64,000 nucleotides of DNA, from positions 310,001-374,000 of the forward strand of contig NZ_CP069163.1 in NCBI RefSeq assembly GCF_018802765.1. Reading direction: 5' to 3'. How positions within the stretch are numbered: position 1 is the stretch's first letter; every line of letters begins with the position of its first letter. The translations under genes were made by a program, and so were the position numbers. This DNA comes from Paludibacterium sp. B53371. GTDB lineage: Bacteria; Pseudomonadota; Gammaproteobacteria; Burkholderiales; Chromobacteriaceae. The notes under the pieces are model-generated. The model was not told the DNA's origin. It was given only the letters and a program-made list of their open reading frames with translations, and made no database searches. Shown here in pieces: positions 10,250 through 19,470 of the stretch.

Positions 10250-10468
10250 ATGGCTAAGGAAGACACCATCCAGATGCAAGGCGAGGTCCTTGAAAATTTG
10301 CCTAATGCAACTTTCAGGGTCCAGCTTGAGAATGGACACATAGTGCACGGTCATATTTCCGGGAAGATGCGGATGCACTACATCCGTATTCTTCCAGGGG
10401 ATAAGGTTACGGTCGAATTGACGCCCTATGACCTGACCCGTGCCCGAATCGTGTTCCGTGCGAAATGA
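10250..10468 (+). CDS. infA: Translation initiation factor IF-1
   Basis: IF-1 binds the A site of the 30S subunit during initiation. The 72-aa protein [15 protein letters not shown]... is a single S1-like OB fold with the conserved [19 protein letters not shown] segment (about residues 35-53). A longer in-frame opening from 10235 is rejected because MAKED is the family start. It lies between secY and rpmJ, a common betaproteobacterial order. Confidence 0.98.
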   Translation: MAKEDTIQMQGEVLENLPNATFRVQLENGHIVHGHISGKMRMHYIRILPGDKVTVELTPYDLTRARIVFRAK

Positions 10469-10501
10469 CGCACTCGCTCTTTTAGATTGAAAGGAACTGA
10501 A

Positions 10502-10615
10502 ATGCGAGTACAGCCTTCGGTAAAGAAAATTTGCCGTAACTGCAAAATTATCCGCCGCAATCGCGTAGTTCGAGTGATCTGCACGGATCCCCGTCACAAG
10601 CAAAAGCAAGGCTAA
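10502..10615 (+). CDS. rpmJ: 50S ribosomal protein L36 (zinc-binding form)
   Basis: This 37-aa protein reads [20 protein letters not shown] at its start and ends RHKQKQG. Cys11, Cys14 and Cys27 with His32 form the zinc ribbon of the C+ type of L36. AAGGAACTGA precedes the ATG. It follows infA by 33 bases and precedes the alpha-operon gene rpsM. Confidence 0.97.
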   Translation: MRVQPSVKKICRNCKIIRRNRVVRVICTDPRHKQKQG

Positions 10616-10618
10616 TAT

Positions 10619-10652
10619 TTGTTAGTCTTGCGATTGCGTGTTACAATCGCAA
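10619..10652 (+). promoter_or_regulatory. Candidate promoter and hairpin before rpsM
   Basis: TTGTTA (10619-10624), a 17-base spacer and TACAAT (10642-10647) form a good sigma-70 promoter. Overlapping it is a perfect 9-bp inverted repeat, TTGCGATTG (10628-10636) and CAATCGCAA (10644-10652), with a 7-base loop. The same -10 hexamer, TACAAT, beside an inverted repeat also occurs before rplN. Confidence 0.5.
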
Positions 10653-10685
10653 CCTTTTCAAGGTCTTAAGGCTTAAGGAAAGAGA

Positions 10686-11048
10686 ATGGCCCGTATTGCA
10701 GGGGTAAATATCCCCAATCATGCACATGCCGTTATCGGCCTGCAGGCAATCTACGGCATCGGTCAAACCCGCGCCCAGCAAATTTGCGTTGCTGCCGGCG
10801 TGGCGACCTCGACGAAAGTCAAGGATCTGACCGAAGCCGAAATGGAAGCTCTGCGTGTAGAAGTAGCGAAGTTTGTCACTGAAGGTGACCTGCGCCGCGA
10901 AGTCACGATGAGCATCAAGCGACTGATGGACATGGGCTGCTACCGCGGCATGCGTCATCGTCGTGGTTTGCCCTGCCGTGGCCAACGCACTCGTACCAAT
11001 GCTCGTACCCGCAAGGGTCCGCGCAAGGCGATTGCCGGCAAGAAGTAA
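10686..11048 (+). CDS. rpsM: 30S ribosomal protein S13
   Basis: S13 lies at the top of the 30S head and contacts P-site tRNA and L5. The 120-aa product starts [19 protein letters not shown], carries a helix-two-turn-helix region, and ends with the signature [23 protein letters not shown]. It opens the alpha-type block (rpsM-rpsK-rpsD-rpoA-rplQ). Confidence 0.98.
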   Translation: MARIAGVNIPNHAHAVIGLQAIYGIGQTRAQQICVAAGVATSTKVKDLTEAEMEALRVEVAKFVTEGDLRREVTMSIKRLMDMGCYRGMRHRRGLPCRGQRTRTNARTRKGPRKAIAGKK

Positions 11049-11065
11049 CTTAAGGAACACAGATA

Positions 11066-11461
11066 ATGGCTAAAGCAAACACAGCTGTCCGTGTACGTAA
11101 AAAAGTGCGCAAGAGCGTGAGCGAAGGTATCGTGCATGTGCACGCTTCGTTCAACAACACCATCATCACTATCACCGACCGTCAAGGCAATGCACTGTCT
11201 TGGGCTACCTCTGGCGGCGCTGGTTTTAAGGGCTCGCGCAAGAGTACACCCTTTGCTGCTCAGGTAGCAGCGGAGCACGCTGGTAAAGTTGCCCAAGAAT
11301 ATGGTGTGAAGAACCTCGAAGTTCGGATCAAGGGCCCGGGACCGGGTCGCGAGTCCGCTGTTCGTGCTCTCAACGCGCTTGGTTTCAAGATTACCAGCAT
11401 CTCCGACGTGACGCCGGTGCCGCACAACGGCTGCCGTCCGCCCAAGAAACGTCGTATTTAA
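11066..11461 (+). CDS. rpsK: 30S ribosomal protein S11
   Basis: S11 forms part of the platform of the small subunit near the mRNA exit. The 131-aa protein shows [19 protein letters not shown] near residues 24-42 and ends [17 protein letters not shown], the invariant S11 terminus whose Asn-Gly is isomerised in E. coli. The ATG follows an AAGGAACACAGATA leader. Confidence 0.98.
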   Translation: MAKANTAVRVRKKVRKSVSEGIVHVHASFNNTIITITDRQGNALSWATSGGAGFKGSRKSTPFAAQVAAEHAGKVAQEYGVKNLEVRIKGPGPGRESAVRALNALGFKITSISDVTPVPHNGCRPPKKRRI

Positions 11462-11478
11462 TTCGGAGAGTGTGAGAC

Positions 11479-12099
11479 ATGGCACGTTATATCGGCCCGA
11501 AATGTAAGCTCGCGCGCCGCGAAGGCACCGACCTCTTCCTGAAGAGCGCGCGTCGCGCACTTGATTCCAAGTGCAAACTGGACAGCGTACCTGGCCAACA
11601 TGGCGCCCGCAAAGGCCGCCTGTCGGATTACGGCGTACAGCTGCGTGAAAAACAAAAGATTCGCCGCATTTACGGCGTTCTTGAGCGTCAGTTCCGCAAC
11701 TACTTCGCGGAAGCTGTTCGTCGCAAGGGCTCCACTGGCGAAAACCTGCTGAAACTGCTCGAGTCCCGTCTCGACAACGTTGTATATCGCATGGGCTTTG
11801 GCTCCACTCGCGCGGAATCGCGCCAGCTGGTCAGCCACAAGGCCATCGTGGTAAACGGTCAGGTTGTGAATATTCCGTCTTTCCAGGTCAAATCTGGCGA
11901 CGTGGTAGCTGTTCGTGAAAAAGCCAAGAAGCAGGTTCGCGTAGCCGAAGCCCTGTCCCTGGCTGAACAAAGCGGCTTCCCCTCCTGGGTATCTGTTGAT
12001 TCGAAGAAGATGGAAGGCGTTTACAAGAGCGCTCCGGAACGTTCCGAACTGTCTAGCGATATCAACGAACAGCTCGTTGTGGAATTCTACTCCAAGTAA
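11479..12099 (+). CDS. rpsD: 30S ribosomal protein S4
   Basis: S4 initiates 30S assembly and in E. coli represses the alpha operon. The 206-aa protein has the N-terminal segment [20 protein letters not shown] and an S4 RNA-binding domain from about residue 96 ([14 protein letters not shown]... [15 protein letters not shown]-like region). Length is standard, with no deletion in the S4 domain. Confidence 0.98.
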   Translation: MARYIGPKCKLARREGTDLFLKSARRALDSKCKLDSVPGQHGARKGRLSDYGVQLREKQKIRRIYGVLERQFRNYFAEAVRRKGSTGENLLKLLESRLDNVVYRMGFGSTRAESRQLVSHKAIVVNGQVVNIPSFQVKSGDVVAVREKAKKQVRVAEALSLAEQSGFPSWVSVDSKKMEGVYKSAPERSELSSDINEQLVVEFYSK

Positions 12100-12122
12100 T
12101 CGCTAGCTCTTAGGGAATGACT

Positions 12123-13106
12123 ATGCAAAACAGCGCTTCGGAATTTCTGAAACCTCGAATCATCGACGTCCAACCGATTTCGGCTACGCATGCACGTGTG
12201 TCGATGGAGCCGTTCGAGCGTGGCTATGCCCATACTCTGGGCAATTCGCTGCGTCGCATTCTGCTGTCGTCGATGCCGGGTTACGCTCCGACCGAAGTGA
12301 CCATCGCTGGCGTTCTGCATGAGTACTCGGCCCTCGACGGTGTCCGCGAAGATGTCGTTGACATCCTGCTGAACCTCAAGGGCGTCGTACTCAAGCTGCA
12401 TGGTCGCGACAGCGTCGTACTTACCCTTCGTAAAGAAGGTGAAGGCGCTGTTTTGGCTGGCGATATCGAATTGCCGCACGACGTTGAAGTGATCAATCCG
12501 GACCACGTGATTTGTCACCTCGCTGCCGGCGGCAAGATCGAGCTCGAAGTGAAGATCGAAAAGGGTCGTGGCTATCAGCCCGTCTCTGCTCGCTCCAGTC
12601 ATGATGACAACCGCTCCATCGGTACCATCCAGATGGACGCTTCCTTCTCGCCGGTTCGCCGCGTGAGCTATGCAGTGGAAAGCGCCCGTGTGGAACAGCG
12701 TACCGACCTCGACCGCCTGGTTCTCGATATCGAGACCAATGGGGTTGTCGAGCCGGAGCAGGCAGTGCGTAGCGCTGCCCGCATCCTGATTGACCAGCTG
12801 TCGATCTTTGCTGATCTCCAGGGCACTGCGGTTGAAGAAGTCGTTGAGAAGGCGCCGCCGATCGATCCGATCTTGCTGCGTCCGGTCGACGATCTTGAAC
12901 TCACGGTTCGTTCTGCAAACTGCCTGAAGGCCGAGAACATCTATTACATCGGTGACCTGATCCAGCGTACTGAGACTGAATTGCTCAAGACGCCGAATCT
13001 GGGCCGTAAATCTCTTAACGAGATCAAGGAAGTTCTTGCCTCCAAGGGCCTCACTCTCGGCATGAAGCTGGAGAACTGGCCTCCGGCAGGGCTGGAAAAG
13101 CCGTAA
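12123..13106 (+). CDS. rpoA: RNA polymerase alpha subunit
   Basis: Alpha dimerises to nucleate RNA polymerase assembly, and its C-terminal domain contacts UP elements and activators. The 327-aa protein has the N-terminal dimerisation domain (residues about 20-235, with [14 protein letters not shown]) and the C-terminal domain (about 250-320, with [12 protein letters not shown] containing the DNA-contacting Arg). The ATG at 12123 is chosen over 12117 because AGGG lies 7 bases upstream of it and only 1 from the other. Confidence 0.98.
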   Translation: MQNSASEFLKPRIIDVQPISATHARVSMEPFERGYAHTLGNSLRRILLSSMPGYAPTEVTIAGVLHEYSALDGVREDVVDILLNLKGVVLKLHGRDSVVLTLRKEGEGAVLAGDIELPHDVEVINPDHVICHLAAGGKIELEVKIEKGRGYQPVSARSSHDDNRSIGTIQMDASFSPVRRVSYAVESARVEQRTDLDRLVLDIETNGVVEPEQAVRSAARILIDQLSIFADLQGTAVEEVVEKAPPIDPILLRPVDDLELTVRSANCLKAENIYYIGDLIQRTETELLKTPNLGRKSLNEIKEVLASKGLTLGMKLENWPPAGLEKP

Positions 13107-13131
13107 GGTTTGAGACTAAAGGACATTAACA

Positions 13132-13524
13132 ATGCGTCATCGTTACAGTAATCGTAAACTGAACCGCACGACCAGCCATCGTCTGGCGATGCTGCGCAAC
13201 ATGGCCAACTCGCTGCTGCGTCACGAAGCGATCGTGACCACGCTGCCGAAGGCCAAGGAACTGCGCCGTGTGGCAGAGCCGCTGATCACCCTGGGCAAAG
13301 AACCCTCGCTGGCTAACCGCCGCCTGGCCTTTGACCGTACCCGTGATCGCGAAATCGTCGTTAAGCTGTTCGACGTGCTCGGCCCGCGTTTCGCTACCCG
13401 CAATGGTGGTTATCTGCGTATCCTGAAATGTGGCTTCCGCAAGGGCGACAACGCTCCGCTGGCTCTGGTAGAGCTGGTAGACCGTGCCGAAGGCGTGGTT
13501 GCTGCTGATGAATCCGCCGAGTAA
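13132..13524 (+). CDS. rplQ: 50S ribosomal protein L17
   Basis: L17 lies near the tunnel exit. The 130-aa protein starts [20 protein letters not shown], a diagnostic opening, and has the usual short bacterial length with an acidic tail (VAADESAE). It is the last gene of the ribosomal cluster and is followed by a strong terminator. Confidence 0.98.
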   Translation: MRHRYSNRKLNRTTSHRLAMLRNMANSLLRHEAIVTTLPKAKELRRVAEPLITLGKEPSLANRRLAFDRTRDREIVVKLFDVLGPRFATRNGGYLRILKCGFRKGDNAPLALVELVDRAEGVVAADESAE

Positions 13525-13538
13525 TATCGGTTGATTCG

Positions 13539-13568
13539 AAAAAGCCAGCTCATCGAGCTGGCTTTTTT
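13539..13568. terminator. Terminator closing the ribosomal cluster
   Basis: AAAAGCCAGCT, loop CATCG, AGCTGGCTTTT and a run of T (13562-13568) make a textbook intrinsic terminator 15 bases after rplQ. The arms are flanked by A and T runs, so it should also stop transcription of the convergent MOSC gene. Confidence 0.9.
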
Positions 13569-13577
13569 TACGTCTGA

Positions 13578-14375
13578 TCAAAACGAATAACGGCTTTCCA
13601 GCACCTCCACCTCATCGCCGACGTAGATCAGTCCGGCATTCAGCGCCCGCAAATTGCTGCCAAAGCAAATTCCCTCGGCTAGCTGCCGGGTACGGATCAA
13701 CGTCTTCAACGGCTCATTCTGCTCATCCTTCACACCGGTATCCGGATCCACCGTCGTCAGTACACAACGCGAACATGGCTTGGTGACCTCGAACAACACC
13801 TCCCCGATACGAATTCGCAGCCAGTCATCTTCCTCATAAGCTGCGGCCCCGCTAATCAGCAAATTCGGCCGGAAATGACGAACGGTGACCGGTTTCGCCA
13901 GCAAGCCATTGAGCGCCTCCAGCGAGGACTGGTTCACCAGCAGATAAGGATAGCCATCCGCAAAAGACAAGGCCGCTTCCTGATCCTTCTGCGACCGGGT
14001 CGGCTGCTGGCCCAGCCAGAGCAGCCGACAGGGCTCACCCAGGTAGTCGCTGAACCAGGCATCCACCCGCTCGTCACCGTGATAGGCCACAAAGTGATCG
14101 CCCCATACCTGGCACTCCACGGGCTCGTCATAGACGGTCATCATCGCCAGTACAGGCGCCCGGTCAGCGGTTTTAAACAAGGCCGCCCCCGGAATCAGGT
14201 CAATTTCGATCCGCACCATGGCCGGATGCGTCCTGGCCGTCATGAACGCCCCGCTGCCATCCACCAGCAGCCACTCACGGTCATGCAGCAGCCCCTGCTG
14301 GTCGGCAAACGCCCGCGTATATTCGATCCCGCGGCCAGATTTCAGCGGGTGCACAAACAGATTAGCTAAACGCAT
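13578..14375 (-). CDS. MOSC domain protein (YcbX-like)
   Basis: The 265-aa protein has a MOSC N-terminal beta-barrel domain (about residues 1-120, starting MRLANLFVHPLKSGRG) and a MOSC domain (about 125-260) with the conserved PCSRC segment. MOSC proteins handle sulfur on molybdenum-cofactor targets or reduce N-hydroxylated bases (YcbX); which applies here cannot be told. It lies downstream of a MocR regulator on the same strand, 50 bases away, so the two may share a transcript. Confidence 0.85.
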   Translation of the reverse strand: MRLANLFVHPLKSGRGIEYTRAFADQQGLLHDREWLLVDGSGAFMTARTHPAMVRIEIDLIPGAALFKTADRAPVLAMMTVYDEPVECQVWGDHFVAYHGDERVDAWFSDYLGEPCRLLWLGQQPTRSQKDQEAALSFADGYPYLLVNQSSLEALNGLLAKPVTVRHFRPNLLISGAAAYEEDDWLRIRIGEVLFEVTKPCSRCVLTTVDPDTGVKDEQNEPLKTLIRTRQLAEGICFGSNLRALNAGLIYVGDEVEVLESRYSF

Positions 14376-14425
14376 AAACCTTCCTTGAAAACCGGGCAGG
14401 GCGCCGCATCAGCCCTCTGCCTGCA

Positions 14426-15811
14426 TTACAGGTTGAATGTCTGCAAAAAATCCCATAGCGACTCGTCCTGGCAGAATGCCACATTGAAGCGCAGCCAGGG
14501 CGATACCCCACCGCCGGGGCGGAACAGATTGCCCGGAGCCAGCAAAAAGCCCGCGGCCTTGGCCTGCCGGGCCAGCTCCAGACTGTCATAGGGCATGGTC
14601 GGTCGGGCCAGCAAAAACAGCCCATTATAGGGACGGGTAAACAGCTTCCAGCCGATGGCCGAGAATCGATCCGCACAGCGGAACTGCGCCTGCGCCAGCC
14701 TGCCGCGCAACTTCTCCAGCTGCTTGTGTTGCTTCGACTCCTGCAACATGGTCAGAATCGCCCGCTCGTTCAATTCCGGCGACGTCATGCCGGTCATCAT
14801 CTTGAAGCGCGTCATCTGAGCCAGCAGCGGTTCGCGTGCCGCGAGAAAGCCCACCCGCAGCGCCGGTGACAAGGACTTGGAAAAGCTGCCGATATAAATC
14901 ACCCGCTCAAGCCCATCCATCGCTGCCAGCGTCGGTTGCGGCCAGCCAGCCAACTCCGCCGAAACATTGTCCTCAATCAGATAAAAATCATGCTGTTCGG
15001 CCAGCTTCAAAACCTGATGCGCCGTCTGCATGTCATAGCTGGCCCCGGTCGGATTCTGCAGCCAGGGATTGGTAATGAACGCCTTGGGCCGGTGCTGTCG
15101 CAGCAACCCTGCCAGTACCGCCGTATCCGGTCCGTGCGGCGTCCAGGGAACCCCGACCACCTGGATCCCCTGAAAGGTCAGACTCGACAACACATTGCAA
15201 TAGCCCGGGTCATCCACCAGCACCGTATCGCCAGGCCGTGCCAGGCAGCTCGCCGCGATATGCAGTGCGCTGCTGGCGCCCTGGGTGAGCAGAATCTCCT
15301 GGGCTCCCAGCGCCAGACCCTGCTCGCCCAGCGCGCCTGCCAGCCATTGGCGCAGACCGGCGAAGCCCTGCGGGTCGCCATACTCCGCCGTCAGGGCATT
15401 GTCGCGCGCCAGCGCGCGCAAGGCGCGGTGTTGCGCCTCGATGTCATACCAGTCCTGCGGCAACCAGCCGCAGCCCGCCGGCAGTCGCTGGTCGGACTGG
15501 TGATACACATTGTGCAGCAACCAGTGCTCATCGACCGGCAGGTCGACAATGCGCGGGGTACTGACCGGCGAGCGTGTCAGACGCTCGCGCACAAAAAACC
15601 CCGAGCCGCGCCGTGACTCGATCAGCCCGCGTGCGACCAGCCGCTCATACGCCTCCACCACCGTGAAAGGACTGACGCCAATTTGCGCCGCTTGCTGCCG
15701 GATGGAGGGCAGGCGGGTTCCCGGCGGGCTGCTGCCCTGCTCGATCGCCTCGGCCATCGATAATTCAATTTGTTCAGCGCGCGTCGGCGCTGCTTTCAGG
15801 CGTGGTTTCAT
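14426..15811 (-). CDS. MocR-type regulator (GntR HTH + aminotransferase domain)
   Basis: The 461-aa protein joins a GntR-family winged helix (residues about 10-75, with LPSIRQQAAQIGVSPFTVVEAY) to a fold-type I aminotransferase domain (about 110-460) containing the PLP-lysine motif IGSFSKSLSPALR. MocR proteins sense PLP or amines and control amino-acid, vitamin B6 or taurine genes. It faces the chemoreceptor gene across a 272-base gap. The transaminase genes 2.3 kb away are plausible targets, but this is unproven. Confidence 0.9.
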   Translation of the reverse strand: MKPRLKAAPTRAEQIELSMAEAIEQGSSPPGTRLPSIRQQAAQIGVSPFTVVEAYERLVARGLIESRRGSGFFVRERLTRSPVSTPRIVDLPVDEHWLLHNVYHQSDQRLPAGCGWLPQDWYDIEAQHRALRALARDNALTAEYGDPQGFAGLRQWLAGALGEQGLALGAQEILLTQGASSALHIAASCLARPGDTVLVDDPGYCNVLSSLTFQGIQVVGVPWTPHGPDTAVLAGLLRQHRPKAFITNPWLQNPTGASYDMQTAHQVLKLAEQHDFYLIEDNVSAELAGWPQPTLAAMDGLERVIYIGSFSKSLSPALRVGFLAAREPLLAQMTRFKMMTGMTSPELNERAILTMLQESKQHKQLEKLRGRLAQAQFRCADRFSAIGWKLFTRPYNGLFLLARPTMPYDSLELARQAKAAGFLLAPGNLFRPGGGVSPWLRFNVAFCQDESLWDFLQTFNL

Positions 15812-16083
15812 CGATTTTGCTGCAATTGGTTATGCATTATGGCTAATTTAAACCCTAGTCTATCGAAACCCAAGGCTATATGTTACAAATATCGCATAAG
15901 CAGTAATGTAGTGTTATTCATTATTGCCATTCTCTGTCTATAGTGGGGTAGCAAACGCGCGCTGGCGCAATAAACAAGACACAAGCTGCATTGAGGAACA
16001 ACATTCAGTAAACGCGGTGGCCAAACCGGTCGCATGCCGGGCAGGCTGAGTATAAATATAAGAGTCTTCGGGGAGCACCAATC

Positions 16084-17961
16084 ATGCGGTCATTGAAAGT
16101 CAAGCTCATCATCTTTGTCGCTGTGCTGATGACCATTCTCAGCGCGGTGATTGCCGGTCTGGTCTACAGCCAGATGCGCAGCAGCATCGTCGAGGGGGTC
16201 AACAACGAACTCGGCGGCACGGCAGCAGGCTATGCGACCTTCGTCAAAGGCTGGTATGACGACCGTCTGCAGGCCGTCGTTGCCGGCAATCCGCTGGTCA
16301 ACAGCGCCGACCCGGTGCCGACACTGGCCCGCATGAACGAAGCGGCCGGCTTCGCCACCACCTATGTCGGCTTTGCCGATCACCACATCGTCTACTCGGA
16401 CGGCCACCCGCAAAAAGCCGGCTATGACCCCGTCAAGCGCCCCTGGTACCAACAGGCCGTCGCCATGGGCAAGCCGGGCGTCTCGGCACCCTATGTCGAC
16501 TTTGATACCGGCAAGCTCTGCCTGACCTTTGTCTCCCCGGTCATGGAGGGGGGCAACGTCAAGGCCGTGGTGGGGGGCGACGTGTTCATCGATGCGCTGG
16601 TCAAGGCCGTGTTGTCGGTCAAGCTGCGTGGTGATGGCTATGCCTTCCTGGTCGACAAGGCTGGCAACGTGATTGCCCACCACAACCAGCAACTGACGCT
16701 CAAGCCGCTGGCCAACATCGCCCCGGATCTGACCGCCGACAAACTCAATGCGGCGGCGGCCAGTGGCGACGTACTGCAAACCCAGCTGGAAGGGACCGAC
16801 AACTACGTGAAGGTGGTGCCGATTGCCGGCACCGACTGGCTGCTCGGCATGTCCATGGGTTCGAGCGTCGTCAGCGAGCCGATGACCAAGCTGCTGCTGA
16901 CCATCATTGGTATTGCCGTCATCGCGCTGATCATTCTGGTGCCGATCGCCAGTGCCGTGCTCGCCAGCATGCTGTCCGGCCTGAAGCGCCTGAGCCAGGC
17001 CATGCGCGAAATCTCGCAAGGTGAAGGTGACCTGACACGTCGCATCAATGTTTCGGGTCAGGATGAAATTGCCGAAACGGCCATGGCCTTCAATACCTTC
17101 GTCGGCCACCTGCAAGACATGTTCCGTGCCGTGAAGGAAGAAGCGGATCGCGTCATCAGCGGTGTCGAACAGGCCGGCAGCACGGTACGTCGCGTGGCAG
17201 ACGATTCGCGCGAAATCTCCGATGTGTCCAGCTCCAATGCGGCCACGCTGGAACAGATCACCGTCAGCATTTCGCACATTGCCGATGCCGCACGCGAAGC
17301 CGACAACCTGGTCAGCCAGACCGGCTCGGTGTCGAGCGAAAGTGCCGCCGACATGGAGAAGATCTCGCGCGAAATGGGACGCACCGTCGACGCCGTCAAG
17401 GGCCTGTCCAGCATGCTGGAAACCCTCGACAACCGTTCGCAGCAGATTACCGGCATCACCAACGTGATCAAGGACATTGCCGACCAGACCAACCTGCTGG
17501 CGCTGAATGCCGCGATTGAGGCGGCCCGTGCCGGTGAAATGGGCCGCGGCTTCGCCGTGGTGGCCGACGAAGTGCGCAAGCTGGCTGAACGCACGGCACA
17601 GGCGACGCTGGAAATTACCGGCATGGTCAACACCATCCGCGAAGAAACCAGCCAGGCCGTCACCAACATGCAGCGCACCGTCAGCTCGGTCGATGGCGGG
17701 GTCGAACTGACCCAGAACGCGGTGCAGCGTATCGAGGACATCCGTGCCGCCATGCAGAGCGTCGTGGCCAAGATGAACGAAATCTCGCTGTCCACCAGTG
17801 AGCAGCACAATGCCACTACCGTGATCGCGCAAAGTACCGAGCGCATCAACGGCCGCATCATCGACAGCGACAACTCGCTGCAGGGCGTGCACCAGACCCT
17901 GTCGGTCCTCAATGATGCCGCCTCCAAGATGCGTGAAATGTTCGGCCGCTTCCGCGTCTGA
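16084..17961 (+). CDS. Methyl-accepting chemotaxis protein with Cache domain
   Basis: This 625-aa chemoreceptor has a first membrane segment (residues about 7-28) and a periplasmic double-Cache sensor (about 33-270, with the [10 protein letters not shown] segment typical of dCache_1). A second membrane segment (about 275-305), HAMP and a cytoplasmic signalling domain with the conserved hairpin tip near 462-490 ([20 protein letters not shown]) follow. dCache_1 receptors often bind amino acids or amines. No C-terminal CheR/CheB-binding pentapeptide is visible. GGGGAGCACC precedes the ATG. Confidence 0.93.
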   Translation: MRSLKVKLIIFVAVLMTILSAVIAGLVYSQMRSSIVEGVNNELGGTAAGYATFVKGWYDDRLQAVVAGNPLVNSADPVPTLARMNEAAGFATTYVGFADHHIVYSDGHPQKAGYDPVKRPWYQQAVAMGKPGVSAPYVDFDTGKLCLTFVSPVMEGGNVKAVVGGDVFIDALVKAVLSVKLRGDGYAFLVDKAGNVIAHHNQQLTLKPLANIAPDLTADKLNAAAASGDVLQTQLEGTDNYVKVVPIAGTDWLLGMSMGSSVVSEPMTKLLLTIIGIAVIALIILVPIASAVLASMLSGLKRLSQAMREISQGEGDLTRRINVSGQDEIAETAMAFNTFVGHLQDMFRAVKEEADRVISGVEQAGSTVRRVADDSREISDVSSSNAATLEQITVSISHIADAAREADNLVSQTGSVSSESAADMEKISREMGRTVDAVKGLSSMLETLDNRSQQITGITNVIKDIADQTNLLALNAAIEAARAGEMGRGFAVVADEVRKLAERTAQATLEITGMVNTIREETSQAVTNMQRTVSSVDGGVELTQNAVQRIEDIRAAMQSVVAKMNEISLSTSEQHNATTVIAQSTERINGRIIDSDNSLQGVHQTLSVLNDAASKMREMFGRFRV

Positions 17962-17981
17962 TCACGACCGTCTTGCCGACG

Positions 17982-18008
17982 AAGCCACCGCCCAGCGGTG
18001 GCTTTTTT
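17982..18008 (+). terminator. Intrinsic terminator after the chemoreceptor
   Basis: AAGCCACCGC, loop CCA, GCGGTGGCTT and a T run form a strong intrinsic terminator 20 bases after the stop codon. Confidence 0.88.
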
Positions 18009-18023
18009 CATGGCGATGACCGC

Positions 18024-18093
18024 AACTGTACTGGTCGGAACACTGATACGGTTTTTCACAAAAATCGCCAACTGTATATGTAATTGTATTGGT
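18024..18093 (+). promoter_or_regulatory. Three related 12-mers, candidate operator
   Basis: AACTGTACTGGT (18024-18035), AACTGTATATGT (18070-18081) and AATTGTATTGGT (18082-18093) share the pattern AAYTGTANNNGT. The last two are directly abutted, one helical turn apart. Tandem direct repeats of this kind suit MocR/GntR regulators such as GabR or TauR, and a MocR gene lies 2.3 kb upstream. Assignment to that protein is inference. Confidence 0.4.
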
Positions 18094-18143
18094 GAGGCGA
18101 TTAGATTGAACGCATCAGACCCGCCCGGGCAGAGGAGAACACC

Positions 18144-19457
18144 ATGAGCAGCAATCGCGACGCCTACTGGATGCCGTTTACCGCCAACCGTCAGTTCAAG
18201 CAGAACCCGCGTCTGCTCGTTTCCGCCGATGGCATGTACTACACCGATGCCGATGGCCGTCAGGTACTGGATGGCGCGGCCGGCCTGTGGTGCGTCAACG
18301 CCGGCCACAACCGCCAACCCATCGTCGAGGCCATCCAGCGTCAGGCGGCCACCCTCGACTATGCGCCACCATTCCAGATGGGGCACCCGCTCGCCTTTGA
18401 AGCCGCCGAGCAACTGGTGACCATGGCACCCGAGGGCTTGACCCAGGCCTTCTTCGTCAACTCCGGTTCCGAGGCGGTCGAAACCGCCCTCAAGATGGCC
18501 CTGGCCTACCACCGGGTACGCGGTGACGCTGCCCGCGTCAACCTGATCGGTCGCGAGCGCGGCTACCATGGCGTCAATTTCGGCGGCATTTCGGTGGGCG
18601 GCATGGCCGGCAACCGCAAGCACTTTCCGGTCGGCCTGCCCACCGTCGACCATCTGCGCCACCCGCTCAACATCGAGAAAAACGCCTTCAGCCACGGCCT
18701 GCCGGAACATGGCGCCGAACTGGCCGATGAACTGGAAAGCCGCATCCTGGCCCTGCACGACCCGTCGACCATCGCCGCCGTCATCGTCGAACCCATGCAA
18801 GGCTCGACCGGGGTCATCCTGCCGCCCAAGGGCTACCTGCAGCGACTGCGTCAGATCTGCGACCAGTACGGCATTCTGCTGATCTTCGATGAAGTGATCA
18901 CCGGCTTCGGGCGACTGGGGGCCGACTGGGCCAGCAACAAATTCGGCGTCCTGCCCGATTTGCTGACCTGTGCCAAAGGCCTGACCAATGGCTGCGTGCC
19001 GATGGGGGCCGTACTGGTCAAACCCGGCATCTATCAGGCCTTCATGGAGAGCGCGCCGGAGCACGTGATCGAATTCCCGCACGGCTACACCTACTCGGCC
19101 CATCCGCTGGCCTGCGCGGCGGCCATTGCCACCATGCAGCTCTACCGCGACGAGGGCCTGTTCCAGCGCGCCGCCGAGATGGCGCCGCTGTTCGAGGGGG
19201 CCGTCCACAGCCTGCGCGGCAAGCCTCATGTGCGCGACATCCGCAACCTGGGACTGGTCGCCGGCATCGAACTCACCCCGCGGGCCGGCGAGCCCGGCAA
19301 ACGCGGCATGGAGGTCTTCCTCAAGTGCTGGGAACAGGGTGTCATGGTGCGCGTGACCGGCGACACCCTCGCCGTCTCGCCACCGCTGATCATCGATGCC
19401 CAGCAGATTGATCGCCTGTTTGCCGTCATCGGCAGCGCCATTGAACAGACACACTGA
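18144..19457 (+). CDS. Beta-alanine/omega-amino acid:pyruvate transaminase
   Basis: This 437-aa class III aminotransferase transfers the amino group of beta-alanine or other omega-amines to pyruvate, giving malonate semialdehyde. The opening [17 protein letters not shown] resembles Pseudomonas omega-amino acid:pyruvate aminotransferase. It has [12 protein letters not shown] (phosphate binding), RGYHG, and [12 protein letters not shown] followed by CAKGLTNG with the PLP lysine near residue 280. The adjacent semialdehyde dehydrogenase supports beta-alanine or related amine catabolism. GAGGAG precedes the ATG. Confidence 0.88.
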   Translation: MSSNRDAYWMPFTANRQFKQNPRLLVSADGMYYTDADGRQVLDGAAGLWCVNAGHNRQPIVEAIQRQAATLDYAPPFQMGHPLAFEAAEQLVTMAPEGLTQAFFVNSGSEAVETALKMALAYHRVRGDAARVNLIGRERGYHGVNFGGISVGGMAGNRKHFPVGLPTVDHLRHPLNIEKNAFSHGLPEHGAELADELESRILALHDPSTIAAVIVEPMQGSTGVILPPKGYLQRLRQICDQYGILLIFDEVITGFGRLGADWASNKFGVLPDLLTCAKGLTNGCVPMGAVLVKPGIYQAFMESAPEHVIEFPHGYTYSAHPLACAAAIATMQLYRDEGLFQRAAEMAPLFEGAVHSLRGKPHVRDIRNLGLVAGIELTPRAGEPGKRGMEVFLKCWEQGVMVRVTGDTLAVSPPLIIDAQQIDRLFAVIGSAIEQTH

Positions 19458-19470
19458 ATCCGGAGCCCCC

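Noticed and set aside
15812-16083. Clear MocR operator between the MocR gene and the first chemoreceptor
   Set aside because: I found no convincing copy of the AAYTGTANNNGT motif here, so autoregulation through it is not supported.
16090-17892. Long minus-strand open frames antisense to the chemoreceptors and ribosomal genes
   Set aside because: They mirror GC-rich coding sequence of the opposite strand, have histidine-rich unlikely proteins and no conserved motifs.
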